64,000 nucleotides of DNA, from contig NC_092354.1 of NCBI RefSeq assembly GCF_963676685.1, positions 67,964,241-68,028,240 on the forward strand, read 5' to 3'. The DNA is from Mytilus edulis. Taxonomy: Eukaryota > Mollusca > Bivalvia > Mytilida > Mytilidae. The first letter of the stretch is position 1, and each line of letters begins with the position of its first letter. Both the position numbers and the translations under genes were made by a program. Positions 12,076 through 24,150 of this stretch are shown here, one piece after another. Below the pieces are notes generated by a model. It had not been told where the DNA came from and searched no databases. It saw nothing but the letters and a program-made list of their open reading frames with translations.

Positions 12076-12214
12076 ATAAAAACTAGTTGAAAAGGGCTAA
12101 ACTTATCAGATGTAAATACGAAACAAAAACACAAAGTGAACTTGGCAGGGTATTTTTATACATCCCCATCTACAAAATGATACTGAGTATAAAGATCTGA
12201 TAGTATAATACAAG

Positions 12215-12234
12215 CCCCCCCCCCCCCCCCCCCC
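12215..12234 (+). repeat. Poly-C tract of 20 bases
   Basis: An uninterrupted run of C marks the left boundary of the compositionally unusual block that follows. Confidence 0.9.
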
Positions 12235-12239
12235 AACTG

Positions 12240-12840
12240 TTAGGTGCGTCCCGTAACATTCAGAAAAACTCATCCGATTTTGTCTTGTCGGATAATAATC
12301 GTGATTATGTCGTGACAGATTCTGCTGTATCGGATCAAAATCGTAACAATGTTCTGTGTATCCTTGACGGTCGGGTGAGATTTGTCATTGCTGAGGTTTT
12401 TTTACTGATTGAGTCCAGATGGCATTCCGAATGCGAACCGTCTCTGACGAAACCGTTCCCGAACAGTCCCGTTATTAATACGACATTTCGGCAATAATAC
12501 CCTCGTCTGAGTCCCGACAATTACAGAACACTTTACGACTGAGTCCAGACAAAGCCGTTTGCAATGCGGTGCAGCAGACTGTGATAAGATTGCCTTCCAA
12601 CAGTACCTGATCATCCAAATATGGCGACAGTTTTCTAACAGATATCTTATGTCAGCGTCGGTTCACTGTCTGGTCACTGCCTGGTGTCTGTCGGATCGCA
12701 TTCAGCAGAATCGTGACGCTGTCTGGATAGATTCGGTCGTTTTTTAATTAACCATGGGAAAGATGCAAATCGGATTATAATCGGATTTGGAACGGGATAA
12801 TCGGAACAAGTTCGAATGGAAACGGCTAAAGTTAGACGCT
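12240..12840. other. Compositionally distinct block of unknown nature
   Basis: It is less AT-rich than its surroundings and has repeated words such as gtcggat, aatcgtga, gagtccaga and cggattataatcgg. ORFs are short in all frames. No terminal inverted repeats were found. It may be a decayed transposon or a non-coding repeat; nothing allows a firm call. Confidence 0.4.
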
Positions 12841-13354
12841 ACCTGAACAATATCTGGTTGTTGTCGTGATTAAATAAATGTTTTCACAAATTTTAATAAA
12901 AGTTTGAATTTCCAACCTCGATTTACAAGATATTATCAGACTTTTAACAAATCATTATTCGAGATGGCTTGTAAAACTAAGATTTATTGGCAGTATTGAC
13001 CACAGCTTTTTATTATTAACACAAATTTAAATATGTACACATATAGATTCAACGATATATATTGTTCAACTAGATAGATTCATAGATAACTAGATTCATA
13101 GATGTATATAGATCATTTTTTGGTTACCTCTGGCAACCTACAGATAACTAGATAGATATATATATAGATAGATAGATGTATGATCCTTGGATACAGCGAT
13201 CAACTAACTTAGCTGTTGGATCCTGGGATACAGTGATCCACAAAATGTACTTTAATATCACTAAAATATAGACAACTGTAACTGTAGTTTATCACACGCA
13301 GCGAAGTTCCCAAATTGATTAGGTACGGTATATGTCAAACTCAACCGTACCGGA

Positions 13355-13705
13355 TCAATCATTATTGGTCACATTACCTGTTTGTGACACAAACTGTGTG
13401 TTATCAACAGTTGGCTGGGGGTCTATTGCTCGTCTTGGTTGCCATGGTAACATGTCCGGAATGTGGACGGAGTTGTCCTGATTGCTAGAAAATGTTGGCA
13501 TCAACATTCTTGTCGTTGATAATGTTGCAGTTGTTGGTATGGCAGCGCCGTCATGTCCAGGAGTTGTATAGATAGCCTCAGGCCTTGTAACCGTCATAGA
13601 TGATTGTACTGACGCCCGTGACGAAACTCCCTTCGACACCACCGGGGTCCTTCTTACTCCAGCTCTCGCTGATGCTGTACGCTTCCTGGTACCTCTTCTC
13701 AACAT
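13355..13705 (-). CDS. Orphan ORF, 116 residues, unknown
   Basis: The ORF starts at an ATG encoding MLRRGTRKR and runs to a stop at 13355-13357. It could extend four codons further to a GTG. The product is basic at the N-terminus (RKRTASARAGVRR), then Ser/Thr/Pro-rich, with no domain I recognise. A splice-acceptor-like tttcag directly precedes the ATG, so it could be an internal or terminal exon. Codon composition is less AT-rich than the surroundings. It may also be a remnant of a transposon protein. Confidence 0.35.
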   Translation of the reverse strand: MLRRGTRKRTASARAGVRRTPVVSKGVSSRASVQSSMTVTRPEAIYTTPGHDGAAIPTTATLSTTRMLMPTFSSNQDNSVHIPDMLPWQPRRAIDPQPTVDNTQFVSQTGNVTNND

Positions 13706-13717
13706 ACTGAAACTCAC

Positions 13718-14780
13718 AATTATATTTATTTATTCATTTATTTTTATTAAATTTATTTATTTACTTATTTCAATTTTATTCGTTTTGTTTGTGTGTGTAA
13801 CCAAAAGTCTTTAATCAATGACAATATATCTTAAAGCTGTAGCCGTTCAAACGATTTATTATCGTTTTTGTTGAATTGATAGTATGTCGTGTTCTACAAA
13901 GTAATTACTTCCGCAGCAGAATCACTGGGTGAATTATTCACCAAATATAAAGTCACCACAAAAATATAATTTCTTAAACTTAAGTCGTATTGTGATTAAA
14001 TATTTTTTCTTTTATTTCATATTCGGCACCACGTGGCGGCCACGCCGTTTCGAAATTCAACAATTTCTAACTATTTTACAATTTTTTTTATTAAAACAAT
14101 TTTTTGTATTATCCATTATATCTCTTTGCCTATTATAAATATATAAAATACCAACTTTAATATCCACTATAGTAATTCAACTTGCTATTTCCAAAATACT
14201 TCTCTCTGTATTGTAATTACACGTCTGTTCACTTGTAGCTCAAAGTTGAAAAGAACGCTAACGTTAAATTGACGTCACCACTATACATCTTATCGACTAT
14301 ATATGAATTTATAGAGGAAAGCACTGCAACGGACGATATTAAAACTTTCCACTAGAATAACCGAATTTATGTATATTACATAAATTCTATTATCGGGAAT
14401 GCTCCTTACAAGGACAGTAGTAAAAATCGTCAGTGTGTGAATCCAGCTTAACCGGTATAGCATTCAATAAATTGTCCAGTATTTATTTCCACTTAATGTT
14501 TTCACTATAGATATGATAATAATACAAATTTTCAAAGAGAGGGGAAAAAAATAACGATCTAAAACGTGTTTTTTCCAACTTACCATTCTAAACAAACGCA
14601 CACAAATGTTTCTGGTATTGGATTTTGGCCTTGTCGGCTATCAGACTAATGGTTGTCGGATTAGTAGGTATGAGGCAATTGGAATCTCGGACTGTTGTAT
14701 GCACCTCTTAATCGTGATGACATGGCACTCTCCAAACAAGTTACAGTTGTTGTTAACTTATATATTCAAAAGAGCCAAGC
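13718..14780. other. Intergenic stretch, no gene seen
   Basis: Low-complexity (attt)n sequence lies at about 13725-13775. No splice-supported ORF is present. A short segment near 14620-14690 has gtcgg-rich words like those of the 12.3-12.8 kb block. Confidence 0.4.
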
Positions 14781-15310
14781 TAGTTAGCTTTTCTCGTCAT
14801 TTGGCATCCGCCGTTCGTCGTATAGTCATCGTCCGTTATGACTTTGACAAAAATCTTCTCCTCTGAACTACTGGGCCAAAATTAAGCAAACTTGGTCACA
14901 ATCATCAATGGAGTGTCTAGTATAAAAAGATGCATGTTGAAGCAAGACAGAAATATTTTTAAATAAGTTTATTACGACTTTAGATTAAAGATAGCTAGTG
15001 CACTTTAATGAAGTTTTTTTTTTTATTTTGCAATTTCGCCTGGTATCTTAAAAACTACAATGGATAGATAAAAACTTTTGAAAAGGTAAAAAGGATTAGA
15101 AAGGCAAGAACTAATATAAAGTCCAATGGCCGAATTCTTCAGTTGAGTTGGAGTTATTGCTCTGTAATGACGATTATTACTAACTAAGAGATTTTGTCTA
15201 TCTTGATTCTTGAAAACTATAACAAATAGAGAAACTTTAAAAAAACAAAAAACGATCAACAAGACAAGAATCTGTATCTTAATGGTAAAATGAAGATTAA
15301 ATTTTATTCA
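14780..15310 (+). repeat. Dispersed repeat family F, second copy
   Basis: It shares 'cttctcctctgaactactgg', 'gggccaaaattaagcaaact' and the 'gagttattgctctgtaatga' module with 9130-9880, in the same order. Confidence 0.55.
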
Positions 15311-15433
15311 CCTTTTTTTTGTGCTTAAGGGAAAACTTCAGCTAGTATATATATATGGATGAAAGTTTTTATACGCCACTAACTTTGTCTTAACCCGAAT
15401 AATTCAGCCGTTATATTCCGCTGATCTACGAAC

Positions 15434-15596
15434 AGGGGCGGATGGAGGAATTTTCGAAAGGGGGGGGTGCTAACCCAGGGCAAAGGGGGGGTGCAGGGGG
15501 GTGCAAAACATATGTCCCGATACAAATGCATTGATCGGTAAAAATAAAGGGGGGGTGCGCTCCCCCGGAACCCCCCCCCCCTGGATCCGCCACTGA
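15434..15596 (+). repeat. G-rich interspersed repeat (family G)
   Basis: It begins 'ggggcggatggaggaatttt', has long G runs and ends 'ctggatccgccactgac'. A reverse-complement copy lies at 59425-59590 and a fragment at about 16262-16362. The ends are complementary (ggcggat / atccgcc), so it may be a MITE. Confidence 0.8.
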
Positions 15597-15599
15597 CGA

Positions 15600-17700
15600 A
15601 GGCTACATTTCCTCTCCTCGTGTGGGAGAAAATCGGACACGGAAAGGGCTTGAATTATTCGAGTTAACTTTGTCTGAACATTTACTTTGGATAAACTTTT
15701 TTATGATCAATCAGTGTCCAAAGTAAAATAATCAAAATGTTTTTTTCTTCTTTTTTTCCGTATTTTTTTTATAAAAGGACTGACGTTTGTTTAACGTGTA
15801 GATCTATACAGTTAGGGATAAGTTTTGTTTCATGAGGGGACATATTTAGTTCTTGATAAATTTGTAAACCTTCATGGATTGTTATGACACTAGGACAAAA
15901 GCTTATCTCCATGATCAATCTGAAGGAGAAAATGGATTAAAAAAAATCTGTATTTTACTGATAATCGAACCTGCGGCCAGTCAACATTACAAGTTTACAC
16001 TGACAGTAGCAATCGCAGGCACGACACATGGCTCCACGGAAACATGATTTTTTTTTTAATTGTGTGTACTATTTGAATAGTTCTTATGCGGATAGTATTT
16101 TTTGTGTCTTGTCTTGTAACATTGAATATTTTATTTCGATGGCGATTGAAAATAGTTGAAAATACAGTTTACAAATCTGTACATACTTTTACGTTTTGTT
16201 TGTTTTTCATATTTGACAACTATGACGGCTATTTAGCTTTCCGTAATTATAGTTATTGGAAAAAAAATCCCACATGTCCCCATTCAAATGGCATTATGCA
16301 TTGATCGTCCAAATAACAAGGAGGGTTCCAACCCCTGGACCCCCCCTGGATCCGACACTGCTTTTATTTGGTTTTAATTGCAGTTCCTAAGACTCTTTGA
16401 CGCTCACATTCGGATACGTTCTCTTGATCTTTCTTTTCAACATTTACTTACTCAAAACTTTTTCCCATGAATGTATTGTCTTTGTCATACATTCCATGAT
16501 AATTACTTAATTTACTTCTTTAAATGTTCAAATATTAACACAAAGTCTTTTCTCAAACAAAACACCTAACATGTATTTACAATAAGATAATAAAGATAAA
16601 TAAACTTATCTATATCAATGGTCATTACAAAAGGTGAAACCTTGCGTCATTTCTCTGTGACGAACACCGCGCACCTGCAGGGTATGAAAAATCCAAGAAT
16701 AGGTAAACAAACATCGCGTCAGAGCGCTAATGGCTGTAATTCAATACATAATATTACATGAACAAAACACAATCTGTCAGAAATGTGATTATTTTGTAAT
16801 AACACCGTCAATCATAAGATATTACACATCCCCGGGCCCGGCTAATACATTACATATACTACAATGATTTTACCCGGAACGAACCTCCGTAGAGTTATAT
16901 GGTTAAAATAACTAATTACGTAATATTGATCAATACGTTTTCGCTATGATTAATCTTTTTATCTTTTGATTTTGTGTATATTGATGTCATAAATGAAATA
17001 TTTTAGGATTTATAATTTCTTTATCGATCATAAAATAAATGTGTTTCTTTTAATTTGAAACATTAAATTGTGACCGAAGAATTTATGTTTATTGTTTCGT
17101 TGATGACAACTTTAAGAACAATAGAGAACAGAAACATTATAAAGATTTACAGTTTATCAATGTTTAGTTTGATGCGAAAAAGCAAAAAAAAAAAACAAAA
17201 AAAAATGCCACACAAAAATGATACTTCGTGATTTTGTAAGGTCAGAAAGCGGGAATAAGCGATATATATGAATAACAAAAATAAATTGATATATATACAT
17301 GTTTATGTAAGAATACATACAAAATCTCAACAATAGAGAAAAAAATATATATCGAGGATAAAGGTATTCTATATCGACCCCCCCCCCTCCCCCCCAAAAA
17401 AAATAAATTATAAATGAATTAATGATGAAAACTAATAATAAAATGATGGAACAAAAATAGGCATACAGGATTCATCAAGGTTTTGAAATATTTAAGCAAA
17501 ATAAATATAAAAACACGCAAAAAGAATATAATAAAGATAATAAAAATAAATCCCCATGAGATTATTGTTGAGTATTGATTGCAATATTATGTAAATTAAT
17601 GCTTTGTGTATTTAGATTAGCCTGGGGACATGCTACGTGAATTGCTATTATGAATCACTGAACCGTGATTTTGTTAATTGCTTATTTGATGGACAAAGAA
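15600..17700. other. Intergenic stretch upstream of the zinc-finger gene
   Basis: It contains a family G fragment (16262-16362), a C-rich tract near 17380 and AT-rich low complexity. I see no coding exon with splice support. Confidence 0.4.
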
Positions 17701-17862
17701 TCGTGTATTTCCCGCCGCTGGTATCAAGTTTAATTTGATTGGTTTATAGATCATTCACAGGTGGTTGCGTGTATCAGGAAAGCGCTTCGTGAAATCGATT
17801 ATATGTATTGAAAGCTGAAAGCGTCGGCAGTACACAGATTGTGTTTGGGGTGAAAGGTGAAA
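17700..17862 (+). promoter_or_regulatory. Probable promoter/5' UTR of the zinc-finger gene
   Basis: This less AT-rich segment ends directly at the start ATG. It contains gcgcttcgtgaa and gcgtcggcag words. No clear TATA box is placed at a fixed distance. The assignment rests on position only. Confidence 0.35.
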
Positions 17863-17902
17863 ATGGCTTTGGTTTTGAACGCGACAAAGGAGTTTTGCAC
17901 AG
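17863..17902 (+). CDS. Zinc-finger gene coding exon 1
   Basis: ATG follows gtgaaa and the donor is cacag/gtaaaa (phase 1). It encodes 13 residues plus one base, with no domain of its own. Confidence 0.75.
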
Positions 17903-20900
17903 GTAAAATTTTATGAATTTACTAAAATAAGGATAGAATTAGTTTTAAAAATTGCAAAAATATATGGTTTTAATGTCTTTAAACAAACTGGTTAATTTAT
18001 AACACAGAAAATTGATGTGTTGCAAATGAAATCTTGCAAAATAGTTGACGGAGTTACATTGTTTACCTGTTGAAAAGCCATGTGACAAAGTTTACTAAAC
18101 TTTAGACCCTTTGTTTGTACATCACCCGAGTTGAACTTTGATAAATGCAAGCCTGTTTTTATCATTCATGACTATGAAATACATTGCAAATGAAATACAG
18201 ATTTACTTTTTAATAAATATTGCCGCAATTTAGCGCCCAAATTCTATTTTCAAACAATTAAACCGCGGTAATTAATCCGCACAATAATGGGAACAATGGC
18301 TTTTGTTCCTCTTTGTAATTTAAATTTCCAAACTTATGAGACAAAAGATATTTTTAAACAGACGCTTGTTGATAAAATGACTCATTAGAAAGAAAATAAA
18401 AATACAGAAAGTTGCATTGTTTCACTTTCAACTTATTTAAAATTGAAAACTTATATTTTGTAATTAAAAAGAAAACATGGGGAGCCTACACTTTTTGTAA
18501 AGAATATATTAACAATATTTACTTTATATTCATTGTTATACATGTCATTTATTTTGTTTGATTATTTTTGGTTTTACTGCCAATTTAAAATATATAGAAT
18601 TTTATGTTTAGCTGTAGTCCAAATGATAGGCTATTATTATTTTATTCCTTGACGCCTTACTTTGACGTCATAATGCCAAACTCATATTTTCAGTTGGACT
18701 TTGAGAGGGAATTTACTGCTTTATTAAAACGTTAAGCTCGAAGTAAGGCGTCAAAGAAAAAATTATAATAGCCTTTCAAGATGTCATAATTATTTGGACT
18801 AGATATAGTATAATTCTAAATAAAGTCTGCAACTCTTGATTAAAATTTGTTTGCATTATTTATCATGTGGATATTTTTGGTGGTTTTATAAATATGAAAA
18901 ATTAAACATGTTAAAATGAAGTTTACCAACAAGTGCTTTAGACATTTGTCCAGACTAGCATATCCCCCCCCCCAAAAAAAACCTCTTATGCTTACCTAAC
19001 ACATTTTAAAGAGATATTTTGTTTTAACATTGTATTATATGTAAAGTAAACACAGTTTTGGTTATGGTCAGTACAATGGATATTTTACACTTCTTTGGAA
19101 CTTTGAATTCGTGGTTGAACTCACTGAGACCACAAAAATTAGTACTCTAATAACAAAAGTACTAACACAGTACATATTAAAGCCATGATTATCTTTATTG
19201 TAAAATATTAAAAAAAAAGTTTTACATAAACAATGAAATAAGTACTTTATTTAACCTTTTAAACCTTTTTTGATTTCAACATCACTGATGATCGAGTCAT
19301 TGTAGACGAAATTCTTGTCAGAGGTTTATACAAAATTTCAATCCTGGTATCTATGATGAATTTATTTGTCACAAATGAGTAGGCCATCAAGCTGGGAGCA
19401 AGCTAGTTTATGTTTGCCCTTCCATATACAACCTGTGAAGTTTCTGTATTTTTTGAAAAATCAACAACAAAAATCCATCAAATGATTCAAAGACCTCCAA
19501 AATTTTTTTTTGAAAAATCAGTATGACCAACCCGTGAGGACCAACCAAGGGACACATTTTTTTTCAAGATTTTCCAGTGAAAAAAATCCCCTTTTTAATA
19601 AACGATCAATAATCAGACAGGGGACTTAAATTCATATAAAAAAGTTCAAAATGTGAGTTTAAATTATTGCGGCTGTAACTCTGTTGCATTTTTTGCAATA
19701 ACGAAAACATCAGAATAAATTCTGAATTTACAGAAATCTAACTTTAAGTAATCACACTTTATGTCCCTAGGTAGTCATGTATGTGTTCCTTTTATTTTAC
19801 AAAATTTAATTATGTTATTTTGGTTTTACAGACAGAAATAACCCAGACAGTGGAGGTACAGACAATAGTCAATCATTTTCGCAGCAGGATTCAGTCCCAG
19901 ACAGGGAACCAGGTATGTCTAAAGTATTTCACAACAATATTTATTTACATGTACAGTCCTTAGATTTGCATAGTATGTTCTTCCCTCTGTCTGTCCTGCT
20001 TCAGTTTAAAGTTTTTGGTAAAGTTATTTTTTTATTAAGTCCAATCAACTTGAAACTTAGTACACATGCTCCCTATGATATGATCTTGCTATTTAATGCC
20101 AAATTAAGAGTTTTTACCCCAATTTCACGATCAACTGAACATAAAAAATAAATATAGAAAATAATAATGTGATAGGGGGCATCCATGTACTATAGATACA
20201 TTCATGTTTTATCAAGTGGTTTAATCTTCATTATCATGATTATTATATATGTTCCCACGCCTGTTCAGAACCCATAAAAAATAAATCTAAGGCCAAAAAA
20301 AAATATATGTCTGTTTCCTGCTGCCAAGGCAAAAAAATCAGGGTCGGTAGGTCGGGATTTTTTTTTTTTTTTTTTTTTTTTGCACTCCCTGTCAGATTTG
20401 CAGATGGTTAAATGTCATGTTTGGTTAGGGTCCTGTACCCTAAAATCATTTAATCTCTTTAAAGAAGCTTTAATTGAATAATCCTCCCAGTGCCAACATT
20501 TTTTAAAGCATAATTGTATCACATTTTTGCTGGGAGCAGCCATTTTGATTGTTTGGGTATAGTAAAATATGGATCTGGATCGGACTGGAAACAAATTTTT
20601 CCGGACTTGAAACGTTTTTTTTCCGGAATTGAATAAAAAGATCTAGGGTTGGGGGCTTTGAGTCAGGGACGGTCGGGAAACAGGAAACAGACATATTTTT
20701 TTTTTGGCCTAATAACTATAACTTTATATGAACTTAAAGAGGTAAAAATTTGTCAGAAGTTTCATTGGTTGTTTCCATGGCTTCCATACAGAATAAGTGA
20801 TCTTTATTCAAACTTGTGAGGTTTAAATATAAAAAAAAAAGGTTTTCGTGTTTGAAGACATCATCAATAGAAAGGAAACTCGCATTGCGTAAAATAATTT

Positions 20901-23900
20901 AAAATAATTGAACGATTGATTTCTAGGAGTTATTTATAGAAATTACAAAAACCAATATGCAATTATATTGTTTTATTTTTCAGGAACTTACAAATGCAGT
21001 TTTTGTTCGAGTAACTTTTCGTCATTATATCACCTACAGTGCCATCATGTATATAAACACTCGTCAATAATGAACAATGGTAATCATGGTAACAAAGTGC
21101 ATAATAATCAACTAGACTCTCAACCTTTAGACTTAAAAATGGCAGCAATCAATTCCCAAAGAGTGAGTTATGACTCTTCACATGTCATGGAAAAGCCTGT
21201 AGTATCAGAATCTGGTGCCTTAGATCTTTCGACTGTCAGAAGCAGGGAGGTTCCTGAGCCGAAGCCAGAATATAATCAAGTTTCGTCAAGTGTCAATAAT
21301 GATGTTGTTGATTCTGATAATGAAGATAGTGATAAGTTAGTTATAGATACACAACATGAAAATACTCCAGACAATGATCCTGATGAATTGTCTAGAAGCA
21401 AGCAATCAAATCCTCCGCTGTCTCATCATGCTCAAAACGGAAAGCAAAACTCATATAATGGCACTTATAACTCACCACATGATAAACGTGAAACACAGCA
21501 TTCATCAATCCGTCCAGAAATTGACATTAGAACTTATGATAAAGTTCCTTCCATTGAAAGGCAGCCATTAGACTTCAGGTCTAAGTCCCCACAAAGAAAT
21601 AATACTCATTTTTCTGAACTTGCTAAACCAGGTGACACTAGTGGTTATCCTCCATATTATAATCCACCAATGGATAATCAATCCTTATTGAACATGATTC
21701 CACCAATGCCTACCATGGGGATGATGGGAAATTTTCAAATGCCATTCGGATTCTCTCCATATATGATGATGCCACCAAATTCTTTTATGCCACCTGCCAC
21801 AATTAGTGGTATGCCTGAAGGTAGATTTCAACTACCAATTGACTCGTTCCCGAATTCCATGAATCCTACAATGCCTTACAATCCTAACTTAAACTTACAA
21901 CCCAGTAAAGTAGGACCAGTAAGGAGAAATTCTGGAAGTAAGTCGAGATCAGCATCCAAAAATAGCGAAATAACTAGTAAACAAAAGGACGTTGTTGAAA
22001 TCTATCAGTGTAAAACATGTAGCAGAAAATTTTCGCAAGTTGGAAACTTCCACAACCATATGAAAACTCACGAATCAAAAGTATGCTCATGTGGAATTTG
22101 TGAAAAGGAATTTAGTGATAGCTACGAACTTCAGCGACACATGAGAAATACTCATACAGGAAGTATGCCGTATAAATGTGAGCAGTGTGATCGTGAATTT
22201 AGTCAGTATAACAATTTACGTCGTCATCTTCGTGTGCATAATGGTAAAAATTACAAGTGTCATCTGTGTGGTCGCACATTCAATGAAGTGTTTTATTTAG
22301 AGATGCACATGGGGTCACACACTGGTGAAAGGACATACAAATGTGGAGTGTGTAATGCAGCATTTAGTGACAACGCAGAATTACAAAAACACGTCAAAAC
22401 ACATAGTGCTGAGGAATTACACACCTGTGATGTGTGTGGAAAGTCATTCAGTAAAGCGTGTGTGTTACGTCAACATAAGAAGATGCACAGCGGTATACGT
22501 CCATTTAAATGTGATGTTTGTGACAAGTCTTTCATACATCGACATCATCTGACGATTCATTCTCGTATGCACAGCACAAACAAGCCATACATTTGCAAGA
22601 TATGCAAGAAAGAATTTGCTCAGACAAGTCATTTATACAAACATATTCGTCAGCACACAGAGCAACCAGGTGTGACTGAAGCCATGATCCACGAATCGTT
22701 AGCGCCAATACTAGATAAATTAAAGCAATCAGGTGATTCTCCAATATCTTCACCATCCATTGATTCTAGTGATGAGAAAATATCAGATGTTGTTAACAAC
22801 AACATCAAACGAGAAAAAGATTCAATGGAGGAAAGAAATTCAGGGGAAGTAACTGTCCAAAATGAAATGAAATTATCTGAAAGCTCAAAGCCGGAGGAAG
22901 CAGGTGAAGAAATGGAGGATGTTTCAAGAGACGAATCTGAACTTTCAAAATCTGCAGGGGAAAAGACACTAGAATTTGTAAAAGAAACAATGGTTAACAA
23001 AGAGCAGAAGGATATTAAATCCATTGAAGTTGAATTGTGTGAACAAAAAATCAATCAACCTCCACAAACACTGCAAGCCACACGTATAGATGTCACCGAA
23101 ATCATGAAACATAGTCTTAAAGAAGTTGAAAATTTATTTCATCAGCACAGGCAGAACAAAGAAGGGGAAAATGATTTACATGACAAGAAGTCGGAAAGTT
23201 GTGAATCAGATGACAATAGTTCAGACAAAACTAGTGTCTCGTTAGCCTCAAGCTTGCCGGAGAGACGATATCTCAATAGTCCTAACTCTGGCTTACCCTA
23301 TGATGAACAATGCTTAAAGGAGAGTTCCTTACCCAGAATTCCAGATTATGGTCCCCAGTATCATGAAACTAGCACTTTGAATCAAGACCATAATGAAGAA
23401 GCCAAACTTAATACCAGTTACCATGGTGACAAAGTACAAGAGAAGTGTAATGAAGCTGACAGATATTCTCCCATAAGTCAGTCTGGTGACTCATTGAGTG
23501 AAAGTGACTTCCGATCTAGGAGTAACTCTGCCTCTGAAAATCTTGTGCCTAACTATAAGCCTACATCTTCAGCATTATCACCGAGAATAGTGTCAGCATC
23601 AGCATTATCACCTAGAATAGTATCGTCTGAAAATATACTGAAGGAACAACTCATTCCTAAAGATAATTGTCTAGTCGAAGAGACCAAGGTGGAAATTGTG
23701 ATGCCACCAAAAAAACGGAAACGATATGCATCCCGTCAGAAAAAGAAATCTCAAGATACCGTGGACATGATAGAAGAACAGTCAGCTGACCAATCAAAAT
23801 ACCCTCAGATGATTCAACCAATGGCAGCAGAGGCTCAACAAATGTACTTTCTTCAGCTTCAGCAAATGCAGATGGCGCTAGCTGCAAATGTTATGGCTGC

Positions 23901-24150
23901 ACAAGGCATGATGATGCACAGTGAACAGATGAAAAACCAAAGAGGTATTCCGAATGGATACCAATATAATTCTGACACAAATGATCTCCCTTTAGTTAGA
24001 CAGACTCCGTCAGGAACTCCATTGAAAACTAGTCTTCCATTTCCATTTAACATAACCAAAGACAGTGGGCCTCTTGATTACCCAAGAGGAAGCCCAATTC
24101 AAAATGGCAGCATAATTAATCATTCCATTGCAAAAGCCGGTTATTCATAA
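17863..24150 (+). CDS. C2H2 zinc-finger transcription factor, 1095 residues, three coding exons
   Basis: Exons are 17863-17902, 19832-19912 and 20984-24150 (40 + 81 + 3167 nt), joined in phase 1 at both introns. The first exon starts [13 protein letters not shown]. An isolated C2H2 finger (CSFC...H) sits at residues 45-66. A long low-complexity region rich in Met/Pro/Asn follows, then eight consecutive fingers at residues about 383-598, most with TH or SH inter-finger linkers. A basic stretch PPKKRKR near residue 948 is a good nuclear localisation signal. QPLDLK, GALDLS, QPLDF and GPLDY resemble the PxDLS motif bound by the CtBP corepressor. I infer a sequence-specific DNA-binding repressor in the nucleus. 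The flanking regions are Ser/Glu-rich and probably disordered. I cannot name an orthologue. Confidence 0.88.
18615..18801. mobile_element. MITE with TA target sites (mariner-like)
   Basis: The ends are TA-gtccaaat and atttggac-TA. Inverted similarity continues inward (ggctattatt and tgacgccttactt on the left mirrored by aagtaaggcgtca and aataatagcc on the right). It is non-coding and lies in intron 1 of the zinc-finger gene. Confidence 0.7.
19832..19912 (+). CDS. Zinc-finger gene coding exon 2, symmetric 81 nt
   Basis: The acceptor is ggttttacag and the donor is accag/gtatgt. Both borders are phase 1, so skipping would keep the frame. It encodes a polar Ser/Gln/Asp-rich linker ([19 protein letters not shown]). 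Confidence 0.75.
19976..20215 (+). repeat. Dispersed repeat family B, partial
   Basis: It shows 'ttaagtccaatcaacttgaa', 'ccctatgatatgatcttg' and 'cgatcaactgaacat'. It is intronic in the zinc-finger gene. Confidence 0.75.
20291..20709. mobile_element. Inverted-repeat element with TAA duplication (Harbinger-like MITE)
   Basis: The left end ggccaaaaaaaaatatatgt continues to ctgtttcctg. The right end is its inverse (caggaaacagacatat...ggcc). TAA flanks both sides (20288-20290, 20710-20712), fitting the 3-bp TWA targets of PIF/Harbinger elements. The interior holds a T run and no ORF. It lies in intron 2 of the zinc-finger gene, about 270 bp before exon 3. Confidence 0.7.
20984..24150 (+). CDS. 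Zinc-finger gene exon 3, contains all nine fingers
   Basis: The acceptor is tatttttcag. A large terminal exon of 1055 codons follows the split Gly codon and ends with TAA. It holds the isolated finger, the eight-finger cluster (22009-22656), the basic NLS (around 23704) and a duplicated ALSPRIVS peptide near 23570-23630. Confidence 0.92.

Noticed and set aside
22650..23054. 134-residue minus-strand frame
   Set aside because: It is the antisense shadow of the Ser/Glu-rich part of the zinc-finger exon.
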